From: Ceratotherium simum simum
Taxonomy: Eukaryota; Chordata; Mammalia; Perissodactyla; Rhinocerotidae
Length of the DNA: 64,000 bases
Reading direction: 5' to 3'
Assembly (NCBI RefSeq): GCF_000283155.1
Contig: NW_004454280.1
Location: 1,255,926-1,319,925 of the forward strand
The position numbers were made by a program, and so were the translations under genes. This document shows positions 53,056-62,930 of this stretch, one piece after another. The notes under the pieces were generated by a model. It worked only from the letters and a program-made list of their open reading frames with translations, was not told the DNA's origin and searched no databases. Every line of letters starts with the position of its first letter. Position 1 is the first letter of the stretch.

Positions 53056-53890
53056 CACGTGGAGGACGCCTTCTCCGGCCCGCCCAATGCTGCTCCTTGA
53101 CTACACCTTCTCAGGGCCTGTACGAGCGGGGCTTTCATCCCTCCATTCTCTTTTCTCTTGTTGCCATCGCCCCCCACCCCCCTTTAAATGCCAAATCAGA
53201 TGGGCTCAGACAAACCCTACTGGCTAATTCGGTCATGAATCTATCAGGAACACTGGCTGACCCTTTCCCATCTGGCGCTTTTCTCTTACAGACACAGCCC
53301 AAATAAGAAATGATGACCTGCATTTTCAAACCCAAGATGTTATGAATAGGGAAGTCCATCCTAACAAGTATTCTCTTTTATGACTAAGATCAAATGTTCT
53401 AATGACCTTTGGCAGCACGCGATCCTCTGCCCCTTTCCACACTCGCTGGCTGGGGTAGGAACCTGGAGCTGACTGGTCATCTCACTCTGTTGGCCAGCAG
53501 GGCTTGCCTGGCAGGACACACAGCTTCTAAATGTAAACCCAGTATGTCTTCCTGTGCACTTGAAATTTTGTTTTTGGACTGGCTGACTGCATGGTACATA
53601 AATTTGGATTGTGCTAGACTGGGTGACAGTGGGGATTCTGTTATGGCCTGAGGGGATTTGGTCTCCATGGAAACTGGACTCGGGTGCACAAAGATCTCGG
53701 CTCGTGTCCTGCTTCTGCCATGAGACCTGCTCTCCTCCGCTCTTCCAGGCTGCCCTTCTCTGAACTTCGGCACCTACTGTCTACAGCCCAACACCCAGTG
53801 CTCTGTCCTCTCCTAAAGCACGTGTGGCCGGGGGCTCATTTGATGCTGGCTTGCATTACCTTCTCATTATTTTATGATTCTGGAGAGTAC
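53056..53890. other. Unique sequence, no gene seen
   Basis: No recognised gene. A block at 53180-53360 (CAGATGGGCTCAGACAAACCC, GGTCATGAATCTATCAGG, CAAATAAGAAATGATGACCTGCATTTTC) is non-repetitive and moderately AT-rich. Confidence 0.4.
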
Positions 53891-53899
53891 ATAGAGATT

Positions 53900-54085
53900 T
53901 GAAATCAGAGGCTGGGTCCCAGTCCCCTTTCACTTAATGGCTCTCTGACCTTGGACAAATCACCTAACTCCTTTGACCCTCAGATCTCTTTTCCGTATAA
54001 TGGGATTATGGGATCATGGACCCATGAAGTGTGTAATGTTATATGCAGTGTCTGGCACATATTTGGTATTCATTGTGCTTGTTAC
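53900..54085 (+). mobile_element. MIR SINE (sense)
   Basis: AAATCAGAGGCTGGGTCCCAGTCCCC, AATGGCTCTCTGACCTTGGACAAATCACCTAACTCC, CAGATCTCTTTTCCGTATAATGGG and GTGTCTGGCACATATTTGGTATTC follow MIR order. Confidence 0.85.
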
Positions 54086-54584
54086 CTCTCCTCTCAACTT
54101 CCTTCTTTTCCTTCATATGGCCATTGAGATAATCATATGAGCCAATATATGTGAAGACCTCATGCAAGGTGCCATACTCATACTTGGAACTACTCTAGTT
54201 ATTACTCTGATATTAATTAGACTGTTATTCTCCCGGGCAATTTCTAGAGACTGGAACCATTTACCCTTCTGTACTACACCATGAAGCACCTATCCTGCTC
54301 TGTCATCTCTCAGACCTCACCGTGGGAGTATCAAGCTTTTCTCCTTGCCCTCTGCCCTTCCAAGGGCTTGCCTTCTTTAAGGGTTCTCATTCAAGTCCAA
54401 CCTTTCCAGGAAGGAAGATGGATTTTGTGATCTTGGAGCTGGTGAGAGAAGGTCTCTGCAGAGATTTATCATGGTCACCCTATCCCCAGAGCCTGGTGAT
54501 GGAGAGTCTGGTGTCAGGCAAAGCATGGAGGCACAATCACGAAATCAGAAGTTATCCGAACGAGAAGGGACTTTAGTATCATCT

Positions 54585-55173
54585 AGTCCTGCACTGGCCA
54601 ATACGGCAGCCACTCGGAACATGTGGCTACAGAGCACTTGAAGTGCGGCTGGTCTGAACTGACGTGCACTGTAGGTGTAAAATACATACCAAGGTTCGAT
54701 CTTAGTATGAAAGAAAGAATGTAAAATGATCGCATTAAAAACTTTTGTATTCATTATATGTTTAATGATAATACATTACATATATTACATTCAATGACAT
54801 AAATTATTAAAATTAATTTCACACATTTCTTTTTACCTTTTTTTTTGTGTGTGTGTGTGAGGGAGATTAGCCCTGAGCTAACATCTGTTACCAATCCTCC
54901 TCTTTTTGCTAAGGAAGACTGGCCCTGGGCTAACATCCGTGCCCATCTTCCTCTACTTTATATGTGGGACGCCTGCCACAGCATGGCTTGATAAGTGGTG
55001 CGTAGGTCCACGCCCGGGATCTGAACCTGCGAACCCTAGGCCGCTGAAGCGAAGCATGTGAACCTAACCACTACGCCACCAGGCCAGCCCCTTTTCTTAC
55101 TTTTTTAATGTGGCTACTAGAAAATTTAAAATTATATACGTGGCTCACATTGTACTTCCACTGGGCGGTGCTG
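54585..55173. mobile_element. hAT-type MITE, interrupted by an ERE
   Basis: The left end CTGCACTGGCCAATACGGCAGCCACTCGGAACATGTGGC and the right end GTGGCTCACATTGTACTTCCACTGGGCGGTGCTG are imperfect inverted repeats of the CAGTGCTGTCCAATAGAA type. Both carry the ATGTGGCTA.. words. The 8 bp flanks ATCTAGTC and GGTTAGTT are too eroded to prove the duplication. No transposase is encoded. Confidence 0.75.
54838..55091 (-). mobile_element. ERE SINE with (GT)6 tail junction
   Basis: The TTTTTTTT(GT)6GAGGGAGATTAGCCCTGAGCTAAC start (tail side) and GGGGCTGGCC head (minus strand, right end) define it. The body is the subtype shared with 21.9 and 40.1 kb. Flanks TTCTTTTTACCTTTTT and TTTTCTTACTTTTTT are an imperfect duplication. 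It lies inside the hAT element, which lies inside a MIR. Confidence 0.92.
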
Positions 55174-55254
55174 GGTTAGTTCAACCCTCTTGTTATACAG
55201 ACGAGGAGACTGAGGCTCAGAGAAGGGAAGAGAGTTCCCAAGGCCACCCATCCA

Positions 55255-55720
55255 GTGGGAATTGAGCAGGGAAAGCTGGGAGGGCCACAGGCTGTTTCAC
55301 TGCATCAGTTATTTTGTATAAACTATGGTGGGGTGGAGAGAGAGGGCACAATCCCAATGGTCTGTCCCCAAAAGTTGAAACCAGCAGTCCAGTCTTGGCC
55401 TGGATTTGGGACCTTGCGTAGGTCTGGAATGGAGGCCTAGGACCCTTCTCTGAGGCAATTGGCATGCCCCTACCCATGAAACCCATCCCTCTGGAGGAAT
55501 GTCTCTGTAGTGGGCTCTTGGTCGGGTGGGGAGGGGTCCTCTCCACACATGACCTTGGCCCAGGCAGCCTGGATGGGGCATGGCAACAGAGCTGAAGGGC
55601 AGTAGTATAGAGAGGGCTCTCCCTAATAGCCGCCACTATCACTTCAGCACTGAACAAGCCTTGACAGTCATCTGGGGGAGCCCCCTAAAGTTAAAGGACT
55701 CAGCAACATCTAAACTGATT
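55255..55720. other. Unique sequence, no gene seen
   Basis: A 146-codon minus frame (55217-55657) spans this stretch and part of the MIR. I recognise no domain in it. Confidence 0.4.
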
Positions 55721-55724
55721 CTGC

Positions 55725-55900
55725 ACGTATTTCTTGAGCACGTCCTTCGTACCTAGGCCACGAAAAGGAGAATACATAGTTCCCGGGCTCTGCGACTTAT
55801 GGTCTGGGACAAGATATCCCATTATGCCTGAAACAACTCAAGGACAGTGATGTACAGCAAAGGTTAAGTCCCAAGTGGGTAGCCCAGACTGCAGTGGACA
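55725..55900 (+). repeat. R1 opening fragment (sense)
   Basis: ACGTATTTCTTGAGCACGTCCTTCGTACCTAGGCCACGAAAAGGAGAATACATAGTTCCCGGGC matches the R1 start loosely. GACAGTGATGTACAGCAAAGG follows. Confidence 0.45.
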
Positions 55901-55964
55901 TGTGGTGGGTGCTGTGGTCATGAGGATGGCTTGGTTCAGTGAAAATCCTGGCACAGAGCCCTTG

Positions 55965-56115
55965 CATAGACTCAGTCTGCTACTAACAAGTCCAGTGGTT
56001 TGGGCACACCACACTCTCTTGGCCTCCGTGTCCTCATTTGCTCAGTGGGCTGCCTGCCATCTGGCTCCTACTCTTTGGGCATGGCGGGATGAGATGACAG
56101 TGCCACACAGGGCCA
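55965..56115 (+). mobile_element. MIR fragment (sense)
   Basis: CTCAGTCTGCTACTAACAAGTCCAGTGGTTTGGGCACACC..TTGGCCTCCGTGTCCTCATTTGCTCAGTGGGC..GGCGGGATGAGATGACAGTGCC follows MIR order with strong divergence. Confidence 0.6.
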
Positions 56116-57885
56116 GGAAGGGGATGCCACCTATGGCTGAGGTTTCAGGACCGCTGTAGGCAGGAGGTGAATGGGGGCAGCTGGAGGGTGCCCGTGAGGG
56201 AGGCTGGCCATACCATTCATCTTCCAAAAGGGAATGATGCTGGGAGTGAAAGGGCATGCTATTACTGTTGAGATTGGGACAAAAGGTGGAGAGAAAGACT
56301 GTTATATGTAAATAAGACATATGGCATTCTGGGAAGAGGCCAGAAGGCATAGCTAAGACAAAGTCCAGTCTGACTTGGGAAGCCAGCAGCAGGGGAACGG
56401 CTTCATGCTAGAGACTGGAGAGCAGGGAGTGGAGAGTTGGGGTCAGGTAGGTGTGAAAGCAGGAAGGAATTTTGGCAGAGCACTGACTCAGACAGAAGCA
56501 AGAATGCAAACAGAGATGGAGTGCTAGGCCTGGAGCCCAGTGTGGGACAGCCCTGTGGCCCTGGACACAGACCTCCCAGGGCTATGGGGAATCTCAAATG
56601 AGAGCGTGGCAGGGCACAGGAAGTGCAGAGACCCAGCAACCACTTCTGTTCTCAGTATTGACACAACAGGTGAGCATTTTGTGGGTGGCTGCTGATGGAG
56701 GAAAGCCTGCTGCTCAGAACCCCAGGAGGGAGTCCAAGACTGCTGCCCGAGTGAGGCCACAGTCACTGGCTGCAGGGTGAAGAGGATCAAACTGCCAGCC
56801 CTTGAGGGCTCCCCCGGGCTGCTTGCCCTCCCCCTTCCTGCACAATGGACTCTGTTGAGCCAGCCAGTTCCCGGGCTGCAGGAAGTCCTCGGTTCAAGCC
56901 TCGCACATGAAGAGAGCTTTGGAATAGGTGCCCCTGTGACCTCTAACTGGGAGCTCAAAGGGGCCCATTCTTCCTGGCTGTGAGGCTGGGGTGGGAGGGA
57001 ACGATGCTGTGGCTTTGACCATAGAGAAACATGACTGGCCCAGTGTTCAGGTCTTGGCCCTGCGGCTCTCTTGTTCCATCTGTTGACCTCATGGGATTGT
57101 CCTTTAAGTCTGTCTTGGCTGCTGTGCAAAGCTGGGGAGACAGGGCCTTTTCTTCCCTCACTGTAGACTCTGTGGGTCAGGTCTAGCACTGGTGGGTGCA
57201 GAATTCCTCCCGCTACCTCCCTGCACATACCCAGTGCCCTACTTCCTCTGCCAATCTTCCCTACAGCCTCTCACTGGGGCCAGTGGAGACCCAGGAAAAC
57301 CTCACCCAGGCCTCCTGCCAGGTAAAGTGGTGACACCCTCTCTTCCACACAGGCCCCAGAGATCGAGTCTGTGTGCTTTTCTATTCTCCTGCGGCCTCCA
57401 CCCACCTTGTGTGCTGGGATTCCACTTCACATGCTCCGTTCACAAACACGGGCAGCTCCTGATGCCAGCCATCATCACAGGTGCCGAGGGACCAGTCCTT
57501 GCCCTAAGGGAGGGTGGCTTTCCTCCCAGGAAGATTCCTAGGTAGGACCCTTTGCCTCTTCTGAGCAGCCTTTAAAGAGACCCGAGGGCTGGTTCTTTAG
57601 AGCTCTCTCTTATGAAGGCCCATAAACTTGGCGAAGTCTCACAGCTCGAAGAGGTCTTCGGTGGGTCTCTGGGGCACTACTCTTCTCCGTACTGAACTGT
57701 AGGCAGGTCTAGGCCTGTCTTTCATGGTTTCCTCTTCATTCACTCAGTTGGTTCCATGAGAAAATCTCTGCATCTTTCCATCATTCACTGATTCTGAGGG
57801 ATAGAGACCAGCCAGCCTGCCTTCCTCTCAGGGAGGCAACCCCACACCATGTTTTGAGGGTGCCCAGGATTTGTCTGAATCAGGT
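56116..57885. other. Unique sequence; longest gap-free open frame, not supported as a gene
   Basis: A 234-codon minus-strand frame (56524-57228) is the longest real open frame in the window. It is rich in S, P, R and L and has no domain, signal peptide, Kozak-like start or splice structure that I recognise. Shorter plus-strand frames overlap it. Low stop density from GC content explains it adequately. Confidence 0.45.
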
Positions 57886-58345
57886 GTGGTGTGACACACA
57901 GACACAAAAATGACTGTCATGAGGGAAGAAGTTTATACTCACAGATCCCTAGAAGTAGGAGGCACGGTGGACCATGCAGGACCACAGGGGGAAGCACCAG
58001 GATCTTTCAGGGGGCAGAAGGATGGGGAAAACGTGGGCAGGAGCCTTCACTGTGGTTTCCCAGGAAAGGACAGGTGAGGCAGGGCAAGCAGCTTTAAGAT
58101 TGGCTGGTTTGAATAATTTCAATGGGCCCTGGGGCAGAGGGGCTGTCCCCACTCATCTGGTACCTGGCCCTGAGGTGATTAGGGCAGGGGGATAATGGTC
58201 CGGAGAAGAGTGCAAGAGCCCAATAGAGGAGGAGTTTGGGGGCACAGGCCCTGGATTGGTTGGTTTGCTATCTCTGGGAATTAGCTAGCCCTGGGAGGGG
58301 CAGTCTTCCCAGTGTCAACGAGACCCCAGGATGTCAAAGCATCAA
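57880..58345. mobile_element. Possible solitary LTR-like element
   Basis: TGTGGTGTGACACACAGACACAAAAATGACTGTCATGAGGGAAGAAGTTTATACTCACAGATCCCTAGAAGTAGGAGGC has the texture of a reversed LTR (AAACTTCTTCCCTC polyadenylation-side region), and the block ends near GATGTCAAAGCA. TG..CA ends fit, but the flanks do not give a clear 4-6 bp duplication. No internal genes. Confidence 0.4.
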
Positions 58346-58464
58346 ATATAGAAATTAAAAAATGTGATAGTTATTACCCCCTGTCTCTTTGCAAAATCAT
58401 GTAGAGATTCTAGCCATTCCATTGAGATAGCTTCAACAACACGTTTTATCCGACTTCTGGAATC

Positions 58465-58740
58465 TGGTTCCAACATCAAGGCCTCCTCCAGGAAGTCTTC
58501 CCTCCTCCCACTGCTGGGGCCGCCAAATGGAGTTATTCCCTCCCCCTAGATCTTGCCTGTCCCTGTGTAGTAGCCACCATTTTGCACCATAGTTTGGGGT
58601 TAGTTGTGCTCACGTTTGCCTCCTCCCCAGGAGTCGAGATCCTGGAGGATTTATCTTGTTCTATGTCCCTTGCAGTGCCCTCTACAGGCCTGGCACACAG
58701 GAGAGGTTCCATAAATGGTGGCAAAACACTGAGTGAACAT
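58465..58740 (+). mobile_element. L2 LINE 3' end (sense)
   Basis: CATCAAGGCCTCCTCCAGGAAGTCTTCCCTCCTCCC, CTCCTCCCCAGGAGTCGAGATCCTGGAGG and CAGTGCCCTCTACAGGCCTGGCACACAGGAGAGGTTCCATAAATGGTGGC follow the L2 3' order. Confidence 0.7.
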
Positions 58741-59620
58741 GGACTGTAGGCCATTTGGGCATCCCCCAAATCAAGGGGGTCATTCGCATCTCAGGGGAAC
58801 TCTGGACAATGCCTGCTGTCTAGGTGTCTCTCCTGAGAAAACGACAGGGGACGTGCCATGCGGGGACTCAGCAAGCACTCCTAGTCTCATTCCTGACACC
58901 ACAGGGAGACTTCTGGTGGCTGTCCCCTGACTGCAGATGGACTGTGCCTGGAGGAATCCTTATTCTAGTGTTCACAAGCACGTGGGCCTCCTTCAACCCC
59001 TGAACTTTCATGCAAAATAGACATGTGCATTCTTCCAAGGAGGAAAGACCCAGGCCACTAATCCAACTTTGGAATTGCCCCAAACTGGGGACAGGTTAAG
59101 AGCCTTAGGACAGATGGGCCTGCCAAGACTGGCCCAGAGTTGGGGTCTGGAAGATTTCTCCTGCCGTCTCTAGGTCAAACCTGACGAGTGCCTGCTCTCC
59201 TCATGGGGCACCACCTCTGCACCTGCCTTCTCCTCTAGTGGGCCCTCTTAGCCCTCCTGCAGAGCAGTGTCTCCCCGTCTTTAAGACTAATCCTGGCCAT
59301 GGGGTGGAGAGATTCAAGTCATTCTCGATCATTCCCCCAGCTAACCTGACTCTGATCTTGTGTCCCTGGTGACTGAGCTCCCACATTGTTTCTCGTCCAG
59401 GTGACTTCTCTAGTGCTCCAAGCGCTCGAGAGGAAGGCATCTGCCTACCCCCTCCCCTCCCTCTCACTACCCCGCCCAGTTGCCCTGGCTTGCAGAAGCC
59501 AAGTGGTTGCTGGGAGACTTTGCAGATGCCAACACTTACAGCAATGGCAACCAGCAACATCTACCTTACTGTTATTATTATTATCAGCAAAAATAACAAC
59601 AATGGTGCTATTAACAAGAA
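58741..59620. other. Unique sequence, no gene seen
   Basis: No recognised gene. A (TTA)n patch (TTATTATTATTATC, 59570-59585) begins just before a MIR. Confidence 0.45.
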
Positions 59621-59624
59621 CAAT

Positions 59625-59850
59625 GGTAAAACATTTACTGATGGCTTACTCTGTGCAGGTGCTTTCATATATTCACTTTCTCACTTGATCCTCACCAAGC
59701 CCTAGGAGACAGGTACTTTTATCTTCCCCATCTGCAATTTACAGAAGAAACCTGAGGCACAGAGAAGTTAAGTTACTCACCCAAGGTCACACAGCCAGTA
59801 AACGTAGAGCCAGAATTTAGACCCAGGTGTGTCCTAAACCCAGGCTCACA
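59625..59850 (-). mobile_element. MIR SINE, near full length (antisense)
   Basis: CATTTACTGATGGCTTACTCTGTGCAGGTGC, CTTTTATCTTCCCCATCTGCAATTTACAGAAGAAACCTGAGGCACAGAGAAGTTAAGTTACTC and CCAAGGTCACACAGCCAGTAAACG are clean reverse MIR sequence. Confidence 0.9.
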
Positions 59851-59874
59851 CCCGTACCCCCCATACCATGTTGC

Positions 59875-59995
59875 TGAGTGCGTAACTGCCCCTCGGTCCG
59901 GGAGCCAGCGTTCCTCCGTCCTCTCCAAACGGGTCTCGCAGAACCCTTCCTTCCCCACCAAAGCGCTCGCGACCCAGAACCGCCATCACTTGTTT
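59875..59995. other. Small CpG cluster
   Basis: About 12 CpGs in 115 bp (GTGCGTAACTG..CCTCGGTCCGGG..AAACGGG..AAGCGCTCGCGACC..AACCGCC) between a MIR and an L2 tail. It is too short to call a CpG island. No core promoter motif is seen. Confidence 0.4.
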
Positions 59996-59997
59996 CT

Positions 59998-60100
59998 AGA
60001 GCGTGAGCTTCCTGAGGGCCGGGCCTGGGTCACGCTTGTTTTCCATTGTGACCCCGGAGCCGGGCAGGGGGCCTGGCACACACCGCTGGGTCTTGGCTGG
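59998..60100 (+). mobile_element. L2 3' tail (sense)
   Basis: AGAGCGTGAGCTTCCTGAGGGCCGGGCCTGGGTCACGCTTG, then CCGGGCAGGGGGCCTGGCACAC matches the L2 terminus (GTGAGCTCC.GAGGGCAGGG.. GCCTGGCAC). Confidence 0.75.
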
Positions 60101-61050
60101 TCTGTTGTGAGGTGTAGCCATGGATGCAGCCCGTGCCTGATGCCAGTGTGCGGTTGACAGGCCGCCCTCCCTGCTGGCCTCACGCGCCCCACCTGCCTGT
60201 CCCTGAGACGAGGCTTGAAGACGACAGAGCTAAGAGCATGTCACAGGCAGCCCCTGTCCCTGCTTATGGTGCTAGACCTCGATGGGAAGTGACATCTCCT
60301 CTCTGTCTTGACCTCTCCCTCCCCCTTCCCTGGGGACTCACAGCCCAGAAGCTGATCGGGAAGGACAGGGCTGGTCTTACTGGAACAAACATGCCTGTGA
60401 AAGGGCACGAGCAGCATCCCCTGCCAGCACACAGGCCGGCCCGCACCCATCGGGCCCGCTCTGATAGACAGGCTGAGGCCAGCAGGCCTCGGGGTTACCG
60501 GTGGGCTGGCAGGGGCCCCTCAGTTTGGGCCTGGGCTCCAAGGGCTTGGCTGCCTCTCCAGTTTCCCGACTCTAGCGGACCTTTGCCCTGGTCTTCTCTC
60601 TTCCCCACTGAGACCTCAGGGGCTGGGGACTCTGGCGTCCCGGCCTGACCAAATCCTAGGCTCCAGGACGGGAGGCATTGACGCTCTTGCTCAAGAGGCA
60701 GCCTAGGGAGCTGTGGGAGCAACCACTGGAGGCCTCGTCCCAGCGGACTCCCAGGCCTGAGCAAGGTGCGCCATCTGAAGCCAGGTTCAAACGGGGCTCT
60801 GTGAGAAGGGAAGCCGGGAGGCACAGCGGGGCAGGCAGTGTCAGATGAGCCTGAGGGAGATCCTGAGCTGAAGTAGAAATGATAACGGGGGTTTAAAACC
60901 ACGTTGTTAATCTGGATGTGGGAAAAGCTAGGTAATGTGTCAGAACGAAGCTGATGCCCGTTGGAGAACCAGAGTCGGTGTTCCCACGAGCTCGTCTGGG
61001 CGTCTGACTCTGTCCTCCAGAAACCCCACTGCGTCTGTTGGTTCACCCGT
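60101..61050. other. Unique, GC-rich; no gene supported
   Basis: Overlapping frames on both strands (60124-60648 plus, 174 codons; 60495-61046 minus, 183 codons) have no recognisable domain. The simultaneous openness argues for chance. Confidence 0.45.
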
Positions 61051-61054
61051 CAAT

Positions 61055-61340
61055 CCACCACCCCATCAAGCATTTGTCTGTGTATGCTGTGTACCTTCTG
61101 TGTACGCAGCTCCACCCGGGCATATGCCTAGGCTCTTGCTGGAGAGACAAGACGTATGAATGGGTAGGCACACCGACAAATAGCAAACCAAATTTGTGAG
61201 GAATAGAGTGAGGTGATGCACACAAAGCGCTGACTAGGCAGGCAGAAGACCACGGGAGCAGTCAGAGAAGGGAGGAGTCCGCATGGGCTGGGGTGCTGGG
61301 GGAGGCGCTTTCTTGAAGAAAGTCGCTCTTAAACGGGAGA
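61055..61340 (+). repeat. R1 fragment (sense)
   Basis: CAAGCATTTGTCTGTGTATGCTGTGTACC, GGCTCTTGCTGGAGAGACAAGACG, CAAATTTGTGAGGAATAGAGTGAGGTGATG and GGGGGAGGCGCTTTCTTGAAGAAAGTCGC match the R1 opening and its next block. Confidence 0.5.
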
Positions 61341-62765
61341 GCAAACAGCTCTCACATTGGGTGGAATCACACCGTGTGGCTCTGGTGCCACCAAGACCAC
61401 CCTCTGGCTCCACTCAGCACGACCTTGGTATTGCCACAGCACCTGGCACAGTGCTGCCACACGCTGGTGCCCACCCCGACGAAGAGAGATGGTTTAGCAG
61501 AGAGAACAGTGGGCAGGGAGACAGGACGCCTAGTGTTCCCTCCCTCCCACACCCCCTCCCTCTCCTGTGTGCCAGGCACTGTTCACCACAGTGAACCCAA
61601 GAGGCAAGCCGCTCCCTCAGGAGCTCACCTTCATTTTCGTCACCAATTCATCTGTGAAATGAGACTACTTTTGCCTCCAAAGCAGATTTAGTGGAAATTA
61701 CAGTTGTCATCTGGGCTGGTTGCAGCTGTAGAAGGAAAGCAGAGGATCCTTTCCTGGGGACACACACATCTTCCCCACCCTCCCCCACCGGCCCTGAAAC
61801 AGGAAAGCTTTGGAGCAGCCACGCAGGTGACCCACAAGTCCCCAGGCCCTCGCTAGATTCTTTGCATCAGACAGGGCCTCCTCGGATGGTCATGTCACCC
61901 TCATCCCTGCATCCTGGTCTCCTGTCCCCTCTTGCTTTGTCCGTGGGCATCATAGGAAGGCACGCGTTGCCCGTGTGTTTAGGTGGGCTACTTCACGGGC
62001 CGTTTCTAGTCCATCGGCTCTATTCCTTTGCTGGAGACTAAACACGGAAACAATTATTATTTAATTTCAACTGAAAGGAGCACTGAAGGAGACGTGCTGT
62101 GACCTTTTCTGTGTATGTGTCTATAGATAGAGATATATAGACACTGGGATTTATTTCCCCAGGGACAGAAGTGCCACTGTGCTGCCAGCTGGGCTTGTGT
62201 TTGTGTACAGTGTTATGTGTAATTTGTTTCCCCAGGGAAGATCAGCTAAGACGGCACATCTAATTCTTAGTAGAGGTTTCTTTTTCTTTTCCTTTTTTAA
62301 AAATAAACCACCCCACCCCCACACTGAAAGGAAAATAGTCTCCTGCAGGCAGCTGCCTTGGGAGCTTTGAGCCTCTTGATGCCTCTGCAGAGGGCTTGAA
62401 CTCTGGTCTATGCAAACCCCTGGGACCCCACGTCACCCACCCTTTTCCTGTGGTAGTCCTGGCTAGGGGTGGGAGGGAGGGGACAACAGAATGACTGAGA
62501 CCAAGGACACGCACACTGGGCTGGCCCTGTCTTTGATCTTCTTTCTCCTGGGAGGCCCCAAGTGAGAGCTCTGCCTTTGTTCTTCTGCCAGAGCCAGCCG
62601 AGGCTGCCATGAGGAGAGCTGTCCTCCTGCCGCCTGCTCCCCACTCTCCAATGCTCTCTCTGGTCCCTAGCCAGAGCCACCTCAGTAGGTGGTTCTCTAG
62701 ACCCCCAAGGAAATCCATGGCAGCTCCAGCTCGCTGCATCCCCTCTCTTCCTCCATGCCGGAGGG
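61341..62765. other. Mostly unique sequence
   Basis: GTGTGCCAGGCACTGTTCACCACAGTGAACCC..CTCAGGAGCTCACC (61567-61628) is a likely R1 opening. At 62040-62235 a moderately AT-rich block (CAATTATTATTTAATTTCAACTG, CTATAGATAGAGATATATAGAC) has no repeat signature. No gene is seen. Confidence 0.4.
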
Positions 62766-62930
62766 CTGGGAGATCAGAGATATTTAGAAGGCATTGTTTA
62801 ATTAGTTAGCAAACACAACGCTTACTTTAATTTTGTAAATTCAGTAGGCACAAGTGCCCACCCACCTGTTCCGGTTGCCATAACAACTTTAGATTTCATC
62901 TGTGTCTCTGCTGACACTGTCTTTTTGATG
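62765..62930. promoter_or_regulatory. AT-rich repeat-free island, possible conserved element
   Basis: GATATTTAGAAGGCATTG, TTTAATTAG (62797-62805), AGCAAACA (forkhead-like, about 62808-62815), CTTTAATTTTGTAAATTCAG and GGTTGCCATAACAAC lie in 165 bp with no repeat hallmarks. GTTGCCATAACAAC has the spacing of an imperfect RFX X-box (GTTGCCAT..AACAAC). Function is inferred only. Confidence 0.33.

Larger units (their letters stand above)
54555..55250 (-). mobile_element. MIR-type SINE (antisense), host of nested insertions
   Basis: GAAGGGACTTTAGTATCATCTAGTCC on the left joins CAACCCTCTTGTTATACAGACGAGGAGACTGAGGCTCAGAGAAGGG on the right once 54585-55173 is removed. This restores the reverse MIR3-like order (ATCATCTAGTCCAACCC, CATTTTACAGATGAGG). 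Confidence 0.75.

Noticed and set aside
56524..57228. 234-codon minus-strand open frame
   Set aside because: It is the longest gap-free frame, but it is S/P/R/L-rich, has no domain that I recognise and no exon structure, and overlaps other frames. GC-driven scarcity of stops explains it.
60124..61046. 174- and 183-codon frames on opposite strands
   Set aside because: Overlapping antisense frames in GC-rich DNA, without domains or splice signals.
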